The position numbers were made by a program, and so were the translations under genes. A DNA stretch of 64,000 nt. Source: Methylobacterium tardum (GTDB lineage Bacteria; Pseudomonadota; Alphaproteobacteria; Rhizobiales; Beijerinckiaceae). Shown here in pieces: positions 1-8,564 of this stretch. The stretch is from positions 3,008,001 through 3,072,000 of the forward strand of contig NZ_CP097484.1 in the NCBI RefSeq assembly GCF_023546765.1, read 5' to 3'. The number at the start of each line of letters is the position of its first letter. Position 1 is the stretch's first letter. Below the pieces are notes generated by a model. The model ran no database searches. It saw only the letters and a list, made by a program, of their open reading frames with translations, and was not told the origin of the DNA.

Positions 1-3
1 AGC

Positions 4-960
4 ATGGCGTTGACCCCCGACACCACCCGTCCGGCCTACGACCGCGACGTCCCCACCGTCAGCGCGGTCTCCCCCGCGGAGGACATGCGCACGATGGCGC
101 TGCACTCCGTCTCCTTGGGCGCGGTGTTCGCCGGCGCGGTGATCGCGCTGGTCGCCCAGGTCATCCTCAACATGGTCGGGCTCGGCATCGGCCTCTCGAC
201 CGTCGACCCGGCGGGTAACGGCACACCGACCGCCGGCAGCCTGTCCTCGGGCGCGGGGATCTGGTTCGTGATCTCCGGCATCCTCGCCTCCGCCGCCGGC
301 GGCTGGCTCGCAGGGCGCCTCTCGGGCAAGCCGGCCAACACTACGACTGCCTACCACGGACTGATCGCCTGGGCGGTCTCGACGCTGGTCGTCGTGTACC
401 TGCTGTCCTCGGCTGTCGGCGGTGTCGTCAGCGGCGCGTCGAGCGCGGTGTCGAGCACGCTGGGTGGCGCCGGCAACCTGATCGGCGGCTCGGTGAAGAC
501 CGCCGCACAGGCTGCCGCCCCGTCGCTGCCGGGCATGGATAACCCGTTCTCGAACATCGAGAGCGAGGTCCGCAGCGGCACCGGCAACGATCCGGAGGCC
601 CTGAAGAACGCCGCCGTCAGCGCGATGCGCGCGGCGGTGACGGGTGATACCGCCCAGCAGAAAGATGCGCAGGAGAACGCGGCTCAGGCGCTGGCGAAGG
701 CGCAGAACATCCCGGTCGAGCAGGCCCGGACCCAGGTCGCTCAGTACGTGCAGCAGTTCAACGACGCGACAGCCAAGGCCAAGGAACAGGCCAAGCAGGC
801 GGCTGATGCCGCCGCGCGTGTCGCCTCGCAGGGCGCGCTCTACGGCGCCCTGGCGCTGATCCTCGGCGCGCTGGCGGCCTTCTTCGCGGGCCGCGGCGCC
901 GCCGTCGATCCGGTGGTGAGCCGCACCGGCGTCGTCACCACGACCCAGGGTCGGATCTGA
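4..960 (+). CDS. PhnA-like / TIGR04086-type membrane protein
   Basis: Predicted inner-membrane protein of 318 residues with no assigned reaction. Hydrophobic segments are visible near residues 35-62, 83-102, 118-142 and 275-295. The middle third (about 145-270) is Ala/Gln-rich and probably helical, with repeated AQ and KA stretches. A glycine/alanine-rich TM1 and a conserved GGWLAGRLSG turn resemble proteins annotated as PhnA-like in Methylobacterium; that link is from memory of the family. It lies 2 bp ahead of a YsnF protein and probably forms an operon with the two YsnF genes, which suggests an envelope stress role. The ATG is only 3 bases from the window edge, so no ribosome-binding site can be checked and an earlier start cannot be excluded. 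Confidence 0.7.
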   Translation: MALTPDTTRPAYDRDVPTVSAVSPAEDMRTMALHSVSLGAVFAGAVIALVAQVILNMVGLGIGLSTVDPAGNGTPTAGSLSSGAGIWFVISGILASAAGGWLAGRLSGKPANTTTAYHGLIAWAVSTLVVVYLLSSAVGGVVSGASSAVSSTLGGAGNLIGGSVKTAAQAAAPSLPGMDNPFSNIESEVRSGTGNDPEALKNAAVSAMRAAVTGDTAQQKDAQENAAQALAKAQNIPVEQARTQVAQYVQQFNDATAKAKEQAKQAADAAARVASQGALYGALALILGALAAFFAGRGAAVDPVVSRTGVVTTTQGRI

Positions 961-962
961 CC

Positions 963-1463
963 ATGAGCGATCCCGCCGACAGCCAACCGAAGCCCCCACA
1001 GGCGCAAGGCGTAGAGGCGGTGGAGGTCGCCGCCGGCGAGAGTGTGACGCTCCCGGTGGTCGAGGAGACCGCACGCATCGACAAGCGGGCGGTGGAGACC
1101 GGACGGGTGCGGGTCTCGACCCTCACCGAGACCGTGGACCAGGTCCTGCGCGAGAGCCTGCGCAGCGACACCGTCGAGGTCACCCGTGTGCCGATGGACC
1201 GAACGCTGTCGCCGGGCGAGGTGCCCCCGGCGGTGCGCGAGGAGGACGGGGTGACGATCATCCCGGTCCTCGAAGAGATCCTCGTCGTCGAGAAGCGCCT
1301 CGTCCTGAAGGAGGAGCTGCACATCCGCCGAAACTCCGCGGATGAGGACGTCGAGGTCCCGGTGACGCTGCGCAAGCAGCGCGCCGTGGTGGAACGCGTG
1401 AGCCTGGACGGCCACGCCAGCGTGCAGATCGATCCCCTTTCAGCCCAGGAGAAAACACCATGA
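963..1463 (+). CDS. YsnF/AvaK domain (DUF2382) stress protein
   Basis: A 166-residue soluble protein made almost entirely of a YsnF/AvaK (DUF2382) domain at about residues 20-150. The tell-tale pattern is VVEETARIDKRAVETGRVRV early on, then alternating charged beta-strand blocks ending in EEILVVEKRLVLKEELHIRR. The family is linked to general stress in bacteria, but its biochemical role is not established. The gene sits 2 bp after the preceding membrane protein, and its stop overlaps the next start as ATGA, so the three are very probably cotranscribed and the second pair translationally coupled. There is no signal peptide or membrane segment. Confidence 0.82.
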   Translation: MSDPADSQPKPPQAQGVEAVEVAAGESVTLPVVEETARIDKRAVETGRVRVSTLTETVDQVLRESLRSDTVEVTRVPMDRTLSPGEVPPAVREEDGVTIIPVLEEILVVEKRLVLKEELHIRRNSADEDVEVPVTLRKQRAVVERVSLDGHASVQIDPLSAQEKTP

Positions 1464-2380
1464 CGCAGACGATCACCGCACTGTTCGATCGCCCGGCCGA
1501 GGCGCAGGCCGCGCAAGCCAAGCTCGTTGCCGCCGGCATCCCGCAATCGGCAATTCGGCTGGTCCAGGGAGCGCAGACGGCGCGCACGAGCGGCTCGTAC
1601 GACTACCACAAGGACGAGGGTGGCTTCTGGGGCTCGCTGAAGGACTTCTTCATGCCCGAGGAGGATCGCTACGCCTACAGCGAGGGCCTGAGCCGCGGCG
1701 GCACGCTGCTGACCGCGAGCGTCGAGCCGACGCAAACCGAAACGGCCTACGACATCTTGGAGCAGCACGGCTCGGTGGATCTCGACCAGCGCGAGGCCTC
1801 CTGGCGCAAGGAAGGCTGGAGCGGGTACTCGGCGTCGGGCGGCACGACCGTGGCCGGCTCAACCACAGGCACGGCGGCGACCGGAACAGCTACGGGAACT
1901 TCGGCTACGGGTGCCGCGGCTCTGAAGGGCGCCGGCACAACCGCGGGCGAGACGGACTACATCCCGGTCGCCGAGGAGCGGCTCAACGTCGGCAAGCGCG
2001 TGGCTGAGGCGGGTCGGGTGCGAGTTCGCTCGTACGTCGTCGAGAAGCCGGTCGAGGAGCAGGTCACCCTGCGCGACGAGACCGTCCACGTCGACCGGCG
2101 CGCGGTCGACCGGCCGGTGACGGCGGCCGACGAGGCCTTGTTCGCGAGCAAGACCATCGAGGCGACCGAGATGCGCGAGCAGGCGGTGGTGTCGAAGGAG
2201 GCCCGCGTGGTCGAGGAGGTCGGCATCCGAAAGGGCGCGACGCAGCACGTCGAGACCATCGCCGACAAGGTGCGGCACACCGAGGTCGAGGTCGAGGACG
2301 AGCGCGGCAACGTCAGCCGCACCGGCGCGACCGGCACCGCGACGGCCGGGACCACGCCGGGCACCCGCAAGCCGGTTTGA
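1460..2380 (+). CDS. Two-domain general stress protein (17M-like + YsnF/DUF2382)
   Basis: A 306-residue protein. The N-terminal domain (about 1-115) resembles general stress protein 17M: it opens MTQTITALFDRPAEAQAAQ and contains YAYSEGLSRGGTLLTASVE and ILEQHGSVDLDQREASW. A Thr/Gly/Ala-rich linker (about 125-165) is followed by a DUF2382 domain (about 170-285) beginning YIPVAEERLNVGKRVAEAGR. The N-terminal half is clearly paralogous to the protein at 2918-3613, which has the same EG-RRGGSLLTV and ILEEHGAVDLDAR blocks. The start overlaps the upstream stop by 4 bases (ATGA). Likely a cytoplasmic stress-response protein; the function is unknown. Confidence 0.82.
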   Translation: MTQTITALFDRPAEAQAAQAKLVAAGIPQSAIRLVQGAQTARTSGSYDYHKDEGGFWGSLKDFFMPEEDRYAYSEGLSRGGTLLTASVEPTQTETAYDILEQHGSVDLDQREASWRKEGWSGYSASGGTTVAGSTTGTAATGTATGTSATGAAALKGAGTTAGETDYIPVAEERLNVGKRVAEAGRVRVRSYVVEKPVEEQVTLRDETVHVDRRAVDRPVTAADEALFASKTIEATEMREQAVVSKEARVVEEVGIRKGATQHVETIADKVRHTEVEVEDERGNVSRTGATGTATAGTTPGTRKPV

Positions 2381-2481
2381 TCCACCTGAGCACGCGGCCC
2401 GGAGCCTTGATGCACCGGGCCGCACACCCTGCCGAGATCTGACTTCGGATCCCCCGCAACCAGAAAACCGCTGGCCCCGCC

Positions 2482-2868
2482 ATGTCCCTGAACCGCTCGA
2501 TCCTCCTCGTGTTGCCGCTGCTCGCGGCAGCGCCCGCACTGGCGCAGACGACCGTGACCGGACAGCCGGCGACGGGTGGCACGTCGAGCGCGACCTCAGG
2601 CGGGCAGAACGCCGTGACGCGGCCGAACACCGATCACGCTAACGATGGCAAGGCAGCCGCAACCGGCACGGGGGCGAACGTCAAGCTGGAGCGGGGCGCC
2701 AACAGCTTCACCGAGGGTGAGGTTCGCCGCCGCCTCGAGCGGGCCGGCTACCACGAGGTCAAGGACCTCAAGAAGGACGCCGACGGTATCTGGCACGCCA
2801 GCACCATGGTGGATGGTAAGCCCGCCAGCGTCGGCCTCGACTTCAAGGGCAATGTCGCGGTCCAGTAG
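2482..2868 (+). CDS. Secreted PepSY-like small protein
   Basis: A 128-residue protein with a clean Sec signal peptide: a basic start (MSLNR), a hydrophobic core of Leu/Val/Ala and an ALA-QT cleavage site near residue 21. The mature part has a Thr/Gly/Ser-rich disordered stretch, then a small domain (about 72-128) with FTEGEVRRRLERAGYHEV and IWHASTMVDGKPASVGLDFKGNV. This is the helix-then-strands pattern of PepSY-type periplasmic inhibitors and sensors. It is probably periplasmic. It lies between two stress proteins on the same strand, 101 bp after the YsnF gene. PepSY membership is by pattern only. Confidence 0.72.
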   Translation: MSLNRSILLVLPLLAAAPALAQTTVTGQPATGGTSSATSGGQNAVTRPNTDHANDGKAAATGTGANVKLERGANSFTEGEVRRRLERAGYHEVKDLKKDADGIWHASTMVDGKPASVGLDFKGNVAVQ

Positions 2869-2917
2869 CCGGCCCCCTCGCTCGATCTGTCCCGCTCGAA
2901 CATCTCGGAGTCATCCC

Positions 2918-3613
2918 ATGCCCACGCAGACCCTCTCGGCCCTGTACGATCGCTACGACGACGCTGCCGCGGCGGTGACGAAGTTGGAGGCGGCCGGCGT
3001 GCCGCACTCCGATATCAGCCTCGTCAGCAACAAGGCGGAGACCAGCACCGCCGGAACCGGCGACACGGCCGACCATGCCACCACTGGCGCGGGTACCGGT
3101 GCGACGCTCGGCACGATCCTGGGTGGCGGTGCGGGCCTGCTCGCTGGCCTCGGGTTGATGGCCATCCCGGGCGTCGGACCGGTCGTGGCCGCGGGCTGGC
3201 TGGTGGCGACGCTGACCGGTGCAGGCATCGGTGCCGCAGCGGGCGGTTTGACCGGCTCGTTGACCGGCGCCGGCGTGAGCGAGACAGATGCGCACGCCTA
3301 CGCTGAGGGTGTACGCCGTGGCGGCTCGCTGCTGACCGTGCGGGCGGATGAGGCTCACGCTGCTGTAGCCACGCGCATCCTGGAGGAGCATGGCGCCGTC
3401 GATCTCGACGCGCGTGCGCAGGGTTGGGAGAGCGAGGGCTGGAACAGCGGGACGGCCGGCGAGGCCCGAGGCGATACCTCGACTTTGATCGGCTCGGATG
3501 CCGCCGCCGGCTCGCTCGTACGCGAGAACGTTGCGGTCAACCCTCCTGTGACGGACACCGATACGCGGACGTCCGGTGCCCGGCGGGTGCGGGTCTACAA
3601 TCACCCGATTTGA
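2918..3613 (+). CDS. General stress protein 17M-like, glycine-zipper protein
   Basis: A 231-residue protein starting MPTQTLSALYDRYDDAAAAV. The ATG at 2918 is preceded by CGGAG at 2906-2910 and aligns with the start of its paralogue at 1460, so longer in-frame extensions upstream were rejected. Residues about 55-110 are a Gly/Ala/Thr-rich hydrophobic segment (GTILGGGAGLLAGLGLMAIPG and so on), of the glycine-zipper kind that can associate with membranes. Then come the conserved HAYAEGVRRGGSLLTVRADE and ILEEHGAVDLDARAQGW blocks. The C-terminal tail is polar and ends RRVRVYNHPI. Role unknown; it is grouped with the stress cluster. Confidence 0.78.
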   Translation: MPTQTLSALYDRYDDAAAAVTKLEAAGVPHSDISLVSNKAETSTAGTGDTADHATTGAGTGATLGTILGGGAGLLAGLGLMAIPGVGPVVAAGWLVATLTGAGIGAAAGGLTGSLTGAGVSETDAHAYAEGVRRGGSLLTVRADEAHAAVATRILEEHGAVDLDARAQGWESEGWNSGTAGEARGDTSTLIGSDAAAGSLVRENVAVNPPVTDTDTRTSGARRVRVYNHPI

Positions 3614-3695
3614 TCATCGGGATCCACCCGCCAGAGCGGCCTCGTCAGCGACCAGTACGATCACCCGGCCTGCGGCCGCATCAGGAGTACAGACC

Positions 3696-4178
3696 ATGGG
3701 CCTACTCGACAGCATCATCGGCAGCGTGGTCGGCGGCAATGCTGGTCAGCAGCAGGGAGGCGGAGCAAATCCTCTCGTCGGTGTCCTGATGAGCCTGCTT
3801 GCTGCGCGGGCCGGGGGCGGCCTCGGCGGCATGGCTGGTAACGCAAGCGGCGGCGGTCTCAGCGGCCAGGGTGGCCTCGGTGGTCTGCTGGGAGGCAGTA
3901 GCGGGGCCGGTGGGCTCGGTGCTCTGGTCGAGCAGTTCACCCAGGCCGGTCACGGCGGGGCGATCAACTCGTGGATCGGCAGCGGCCAGAACCAGCCGAT
4001 CGCGCCGCACGATCTCGGCGCGGCGCTCGGTCCGGAGACGGTGGGGCAGCTCTCGCAGCAGACCGGGATGGGCAGTTCCGACCTGCTGTCGCAGCTCTCG
4101 CGACTGCTGCCCGGTGTGGTCGACCAACTCACCCCGCAGGGCCGGATGCCGACCGAGCAGGAGCACGCGAACTGGTAG
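3696..4178 (+). CDS. YidB-like (DUF937) protein
   Basis: A 160-residue protein starting MGLLDSIIGSVVGGN, the characteristic beginning of YidB/DUF937 proteins. A very Gly-rich middle (about 40-80) is followed by a conserved helical half with FTQAGHGGAINSWIGSGQN, IAPHDLGAALGPETVGQLSQQTGM and LLPGVVDQLTPQGRMPTEQE, all typical of the family. The ATG at 3696 is preceded by AGGAG at 3683-3687. The family has no proven function in most bacteria. It is the last of the tightly spaced stress genes before a 377-bp gap. Confidence 0.85.
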   Translation: MGLLDSIIGSVVGGNAGQQQGGGANPLVGVLMSLLAARAGGGLGGMAGNASGGGLSGQGGLGGLLGGSSGAGGLGALVEQFTQAGHGGAINSWIGSGQNQPIAPHDLGAALGPETVGQLSQQTGMGSSDLLSQLSRLLPGVVDQLTPQGRMPTEQEHANW

Positions 4179-4555
4179 CCTGTGTTGCGCGGCGCCCACG
4201 GAAAATACGGGCGCTGGCGTCCAAGCTGACCCACCGCAGACGCGCCCATTGACGGCTGCTGATCCTGGTACTCGCCTCGGCGACGGCCAGCGGCACCCCG
4301 AGCCGCCTCCTTGCGGCGGTTGGTCCAAAGTAGTGGCACCCCTTCGAGGCAGACCGCCTCCCATGCGTCTTTCCCGGCTCTCACGAGAGCTTCCCCCAGC
4401 GGTGGAACGCAACACCGACACGGGCAAGTCGCCAGTGCAAGGAACCATGGTGGACCTGAGGACACTCCGCACGCCAGGTGGGATCCCCCACCTGGACGCG
4501 CCGGTCGATCCAACCGCAACGAGCACCGTGATGGTGCCGAACAAGGAACACAGCC
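4179..4555. other. Intergenic gap with one weak hairpin
   Basis: No convincing coding sequence in 377 bp. A short inverted repeat GCGCCC / GGGCGC at 4192-4197 and 4209-4214, 14 bp after the YidB-like stop, could be a weak terminator, but no T-run follows it. An AAGGAA ribosome-binding sequence ends the gap just before the next gene. Confidence 0.4.
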
Positions 4556-4750
4556 ATGGCCCAGAACGCACACCACGAGGCGGCCAAGCACCACGAGGCC
4601 GCCGCCAAGTCGCACAAGACCGCGGCCGAGCACCACGAGAAGGGTGACGAGGCCACCGCGGCCAAGCACTCGAAGGAGGCGCACGGCCACTCCGAAAAAG
4701 CGCACGAGAGCTCGGCGAAGGCGCACAGCAAGAGCAGCGCCAAGAAGTAG
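4556..4750 (+). CDS. Small His/Lys/Ala-rich repetitive protein
   Basis: A 64-residue protein, nearly all His, Lys, Ala, Glu and Ser, with a degenerate repeat of the form HHEAAxK / HHEKxxEA / HSKEAHxHSEKAHE. It has no cysteine, aromatic or hydrophobic core, so it is probably a disordered or amphipathic helical protein. The ATG is preceded by AAGGAACACAGCC, a good Shine-Dalgarno with 7-base spacing. The composition recalls small hydrophilic desiccation-related proteins or metal-binding His-rich peptides; neither role is demonstrated. It follows the stress cluster on the same strand. Confidence 0.7.
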   Translation: MAQNAHHEAAKHHEAAAKSHKTAAEHHEKGDEATAAKHSKEAHGHSEKAHESSAKAHSKSSAKK

Positions 4751-4856
4751 TTCGCGCAATCGAGCCACGGCTGGGCGCGCGATCTTCGTGAGCCCAGTCA
4801 CCTCACTCAAGAGGCCATTTCAGCTGATGGCGGCATAACCTGCGGCGGGTTTGGAT

Positions 4857-5207
4857 ATGAACGCGACGGTGAACAAGATCGAGCGGGAGATCGAGGCTGG
4901 GCGGGCGCGGCTCGACGGCGTGCTCAACCAGCTCCAGGATCGCCTCCACCCCGGTGCGTTCGTCGAGGACGTGCTCGGGACAGCAAGGCGCAGCGGTGCC
5001 GGCGGCGACCTCTACGACCTGTCCGTAGATGCTGTGCGACGCCATCCGATACCGGTGCTGCTGATCTGTGCCGGGTTGAGCATGCTTCTGGCGCGAGTCA
5101 AACAACCTGCGAAGCTGTCAGCCGGCAATCTACCATCGGCTTCGGTGCAGGGAGACGAGCGCCTCCGACGAGGCAGACGCGCGCGGATCTACCCGGAACC
5201 GATTTAA
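4857..5207 (+). CDS. DUF3618-like membrane-anchored small protein
   Basis: About 116 residues starting MNATVNKIEREIEAGRARLDG. The leading EIEAGRARLDGVLNQLQDRL amphipathic helix followed by a single hydrophobic segment (IPVLLICAGLSMLLA, about residues 64-80) is the DUF3618 layout seen beside envelope-stress genes in alphaproteobacteria. An in-frame TTG at 4851 is an alternative start; ATG 4857 was preferred, although the ribosome-binding site is weak. The tail is basic (RRGRRARIYPEPI). Probably an inner-membrane protein with an N-terminal coiled coil. Family assignment is by pattern. Confidence 0.65.
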   Translation: MNATVNKIEREIEAGRARLDGVLNQLQDRLHPGAFVEDVLGTARRSGAGGDLYDLSVDAVRRHPIPVLLICAGLSMLLARVKQPAKLSAGNLPSASVQGDERLRRGRRARIYPEPI

Positions 5208-5413
5208 GTGTTCGGACTGTTTCGAAGCAGACCTCCTTCCTAGAAGACGCTGATATCTTCAACAAACGAATGAGTTCCGGTTAGAGGAGAGATCCGGGTC
5301 AGCGCCGATCCGGACCCTACCACCTTCTCAATCAAGGGTGGCGCAGGCAAGTAGCCGCCATCAGTACTCGCAAGGCGAACGCCTATGTTTGCAACGCTTG
5401 GTGACAGGAACGG

Positions 5414-5650
5414 ATGAGGGTGATCAAAGGTCCTCAGCTTCTCGCAGCACGACTGTCTATCGCCTGGGCTCCTGCCGAGATGGCCAAGCGAGCCAAGGTG
5501 CCTCTAAGCGTCGTAACGCGAGCCGAGAGCAGCCCTGACGAACCGATGGTCACAATCGCGCAGCTGAATGCTCTGGTGCAGGCGCTTCGCACGGCCGGCG
5601 CCAGCTTTCCACCTCCAGCTACTGAGGCCGAGGCTGCTCCGATCAGTTAG
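5414..5650 (+). CDS. Small XRE-like DNA-binding protein
   Basis: A 78-residue protein, MRVIKGPQLLAARLSIAWAP and onward, that follows the helix pattern of a minimal Cro/C1 helix-turn-helix. A first helix (LLAARLSIAW) is followed by MAKRAKVPLSVVTRAESSPD as turn and recognition helix, then an ALVQALRTAG closing helix. Such single-domain HTH proteins are common in this group of bacteria. No partner gene is adjacent (the next ORF is 112 bp away), so it cannot be assigned to a toxin-antitoxin pair. The start codon is ATG 5414 in the sequence GGAACGGATGAGG, with an AGGAA nearby. Confidence 0.6.
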   Translation: MRVIKGPQLLAARLSIAWAPAEMAKRAKVPLSVVTRAESSPDEPMVTIAQLNALVQALRTAGASFPPPATEAEAAPIS

Positions 5651-5761
5651 TCTGCCGGCTCACAAGTACCATCAACGATGTGTGAAAACGCGTTTTGCCA
5701 CCAACAGAGAACCTAAGCTGAGCTGGGTAAGTTTAGCTTCGCAGGAGACGCGGAGTGCACC

Positions 5762-5992
5762 ATGTCAGACCCAGATGCCTTTGCCTGCGAGATCGCCGCG
5801 CTCCTCATCGCTGACCTAAAGACCTCGGGCGCGCGCACGCGACCCGAACTGGAAGAAGCGTGTCGTATCTCACTGAGGAGCCTTCTCGGCGACGCCGAGG
5901 TGCCACAGCAGATCGCCGTCCTGATGCCCATCGGGCTTGATCGCTGGCCTAAGGTCGTCGTGCAGCCGCGTAAGGTATCGGAGGACGAATAG
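5762..5992 (+). CDS. Small acidic hypothetical protein
   Basis: A 76-residue protein of unknown function, with no signal peptide or membrane segment. It is helical in the first 50 residues (FACEIAALLIADLKTSGART, then LEEACRISLRSLLGD) and ends in VVVQPRKVSEDE. An AGGAG lies at 5742-5746, 11 bases before the ATG. I do not recognise a family. Codon use (C/G at third positions in the first two thirds) is consistent with a real gene. It is isolated between a small HTH gene and the AI-2E gene. Confidence 0.5.
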   Translation: MSDPDAFACEIAALLIADLKTSGARTRPELEEACRISLRSLLGDAEVPQQIAVLMPIGLDRWPKVVVQPRKVSEDE

Positions 5993-6266
5993 CAGCCTAT
6001 GAACGATCTCTCTGAGCTCCTCTTCACCAGCCCGTAATCAAATCAAGCGACGGGGCACTTACGGGCGTCTGCTGACTTTGAGGTTGGAGCAAGGTTGCGA
6101 ACCTTGAGCGTTCGTCGACGTTCGGCCGTAAGCCTAATCCTACAACTCGCTCAACTCGCGCACTTCCCAACAGCAGAGCATACCTGTTCAAGGCCGCAAA
6201 ATCGTGCTCGGCGTTACAGCAGCGCGAACGGCAGAACTGAGCTTTTATCGCCGAGGTTCTACCAGT

Positions 6267-8285
6267 ATGTCAGCTGAGCCGAGTACCGCTTCACGCCAGC
6301 CAGCGCAGGTGCCGCCGCCTCTAGTCCCGGGTGTCCACGGGCTGCTCACCCTCGCCATCGGCGTGGTGCTGATCGCGGCTCTATACTTCGGCCGCGAGGT
6401 GTTCATCCCTCTCGTGCTGGCCGTGCTGCTCAGCTTCGTCCTGGGTCCCGTCGTCAACTTGCTCCGGCGGATCAAGCTCGGACGGGTGCCCTCGGTCATC
6501 GTCGCTGTCCTGCTCGCTCTAGGAATGCTGGGCGGCATCGGCGCGGTCATCGGTACGCAGGTGGCCGGGCTCGCCGGAAACCTGCCGCAGTACCAAGCCA
6601 CCGTGCAGAAGAAGTTCGCCGGGCTGCAGCAAGGCTGGTTCGGCGAGGCCAACCGCCTCCTCCAGAAGTTCAACCACCAAGTGCGGGACGTGACCCAGAA
6701 GGCCGACGCCGTCGGTACGAGCGCGGCGACCGGGCCAGCTGGCGACACGCCCAAGCCGCAGCTCGTTCGCGTGCAGGAGCCCGAGCCCTCGCCGCTCGCG
6801 CTGGCCGAGAAGGTGCTCGGTCCCGTCGTTTCGCCGCTGACCGACGTCGGCATCGTCCTCGTCGTGGTGGTGTTCCTGCTCCTGCAGCGGGAGGATCTGC
6901 GCAACCGCATGATCCGCCTGTTCGGATCGAGAGACCTGCACCGCACGACAGTGGCCATGGACGACGCGGCGGGCCGGCTCGGCACCTACTTCCTCGCCCA
7001 GCTCGGTATGAACGCGGCCTTCGGTGTCATCGTCGGCGTCGGCCTCTGGTTCATCGGCGTGCCCAACCCGCTGCTTTGGGGCGTGTTCTCGGCGATCATG
7101 CGGTTCATCCCGTATATCGGCTCTTTTATCTCGGGCATCCTCCCGGTGGCATTGGCCGCCGCGGTCGACCCGGGCTGGTCGATGGTGATCGCGACCGCAG
7201 CGCTGTTCCTGATCGCCGAGCCGATCTTCGGGCAGGTGATCGAGCCGCTGCTCTACGGCCACTCCACCGGCCTCTCGCCCTTCGCGGTGATCGTCTCGAC
7301 CCTGTTCTGGGGCTTCCTGTGGGGCCCGATCGGCCTGATCCTGGCCACCCCGTTCACCGTCTGCCTCGTGGTGCTCGGCCGCCACGTGGACAGCCTGGAG
7401 TTCCTCGACGTCCTGCTGGGCGATCGGCCACCGCTGACGCCGGTGGAGAACTTCTACCAGCGCATGCTGGCCGGCGACCCGGACGAGGTGCGTGACCTTG
7501 CCGAGGGCATGCTGAAGGAGCGCTCCCTGTCCTCGTACTACGACGAGGTGGCGCTCAAGGGCCTCCAGCTCGCCGCCAACGACTACGCCCGCGGGGTCGT
7601 GACGCCGGCGCAGCTAGACGGCATCCGCAACTCGGCTCGCTCACTGGTGGAGGATTTCGAGGGCCATCCCGACGCCGAGCCGGACGGCGAGGACAATGCG
7701 CTCCATCCGAAAGACACCCCGACGCTGGCCGAACGCGCGCACCCGAAGAACGAGGCCGTACCCGGCCAAGCCCCGCCGCGCGAGAGCCTGCCGGAAGCGT
7801 GGCGCGGGGAGGCGCCCGTCCTGTGCGTGGCGGGGCGCGGCCCCCTCGACGAGGCCTCCTCAGCGATGCTGGCCCAGTTGCTGCGCAAGCACGGGCTCGG
7901 CGCCAAAGTCATCGGCTACGAGGCCGTCTCACGGGACCGTATCCGCGATCTCGACCTGACGGGCGTGGCGATGGTGTGCATCTCTTACCTGGACATCAGC
8001 GGCAGCCCGGCGCACCTGCGCTACCTCCTGGAACGCCTGAAGCGGCGTGCGCCCGGTATGCCGGTTCTGGTCGGATTGTGGCCTGTAGGTGAGAAGGTGC
8101 TCACCGACGCCGCCCTGGGCCGACAGATCGGCGCGGACGTCTACGTGGCCTCGCTGCGCGACGGGGTCGAAGCCTGCTTGAAGGCGGCTCAGACGGCGAC
8201 CGACTCGGCGACTAAACCGCACGAGCTGCAGGACGGTAGGAAACCGACAACGTCGGCGCCATCATCACTTCGGCTTGTTCCCTGA
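6267..8285 (+). CDS. AI-2E family transporter with extra C-terminal cobalamin-binding-like domain
   Basis: A 672-residue protein. Residues about 20-380 are a classic AI-2E/PerM permease: TM segments near the N-terminus (LLTLAIGVVLIAALYFGREV, IPLVLAVLLSFVLGP), a central hydrophilic insertion, then the conserved block WGVFSAIMRFIPYIGSFISG, AEPIFGQVIEPLLYGHSTGL and WGFLWGPIGLILATPFTV. Residues about 385-465 are a helical linker. Residues about 535-650 are an alpha/beta domain (VLCVAGRGPLDEASSAMLAQ, VAMVCISYLDISGSP, MPVLVGLWPVG, ADVYVASLRDGVEACL) resembling a B12-binding Rossmann-like fold, but without the DxHxxG cobalamin motif. Family members export or transport varied substrates, so a role in AI-2 is not implied. 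ATG 6267 was chosen over an upstream GTG at 6204. An inverted repeat at 8397-8418 lies downstream. Confidence 0.8.
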   Translation: MSAEPSTASRQPAQVPPPLVPGVHGLLTLAIGVVLIAALYFGREVFIPLVLAVLLSFVLGPVVNLLRRIKLGRVPSVIVAVLLALGMLGGIGAVIGTQVAGLAGNLPQYQATVQKKFAGLQQGWFGEANRLLQKFNHQVRDVTQKADAVGTSAATGPAGDTPKPQLVRVQEPEPSPLALAEKVLGPVVSPLTDVGIVLVVVVFLLLQREDLRNRMIRLFGSRDLHRTTVAMDDAAGRLGTYFLAQLGMNAAFGVIVGVGLWFIGVPNPLLWGVFSAIMRFIPYIGSFISGILPVALAAAVDPGWSMVIATAALFLIAEPIFGQVIEPLLYGHSTGLSPFAVIVSTLFWGFLWGPIGLILATPFTVCLVVLGRHVDSLEFLDVLLGDRPPLTPVENFYQRMLAGDPDEVRDLAEGMLKERSLSSYYDEVALKGLQLAANDYARGVVTPAQLDGIRNSARSLVEDFEGHPDAEPDGEDNALHPKDTPTLAERAHPKNEAVPGQAPPRESLPEAWRGEAPVLCVAGRGPLDEASSAMLAQLLRKHGLGAKVIGYEAVSRDRIRDLDLTGVAMVCISYLDISGSPAHLRYLLERLKRRAPGMPVLVGLWPVGEKVLTDAALGRQIGADVYVASLRDGVEACLKAAQTATDSATKPHELQDGRKPTTSAPSSLRLVP

Positions 8286-8396
8286 GACGCCTTCGCGGGA
8301 ACAGCCGACAGCAACCAATTGGCTGCATATCCGCCTCGCGCACATCCCGACCACGTCCGCGGATGGTGGTGCCGAGATAACTCCTCCGCCGATTTT

Positions 8397-8418
8397 GGAG
8401 ACACTTCGGTGTGTCTCC
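8397..8418 (+). terminator. Candidate terminator hairpin after AI-2E gene
   Basis: GGAGACAC at 8397-8404 pairs perfectly with GTGTCTCC at 8411-8418 around a TTCGGT loop, 112 bp after the stop. There is no T-run, so it may not be an intrinsic terminator. Confidence 0.4.
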
Positions 8419-8564
8419 GGCGTCATCGCGGGCGAGTGTTTTACCCGGTTGAACGCGCCACCGAACCGACATTAGTTCCGTAAGCTGCCCTTATTCGAAT
8501 GGCCGATCGCAGCCGGTAGCATCAGCTTACGGGACGTCGTCAAAGCCATCTGAACGACCGGGTT

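Noticed and set aside
36..341. Minus-strand open frame inside the first membrane protein gene, and similar antisense frames throughout
   Set aside because: They are shadows of high-GC genes: Pro/Arg/Ala-rich, no family features, no spacing or ribosome-binding support.
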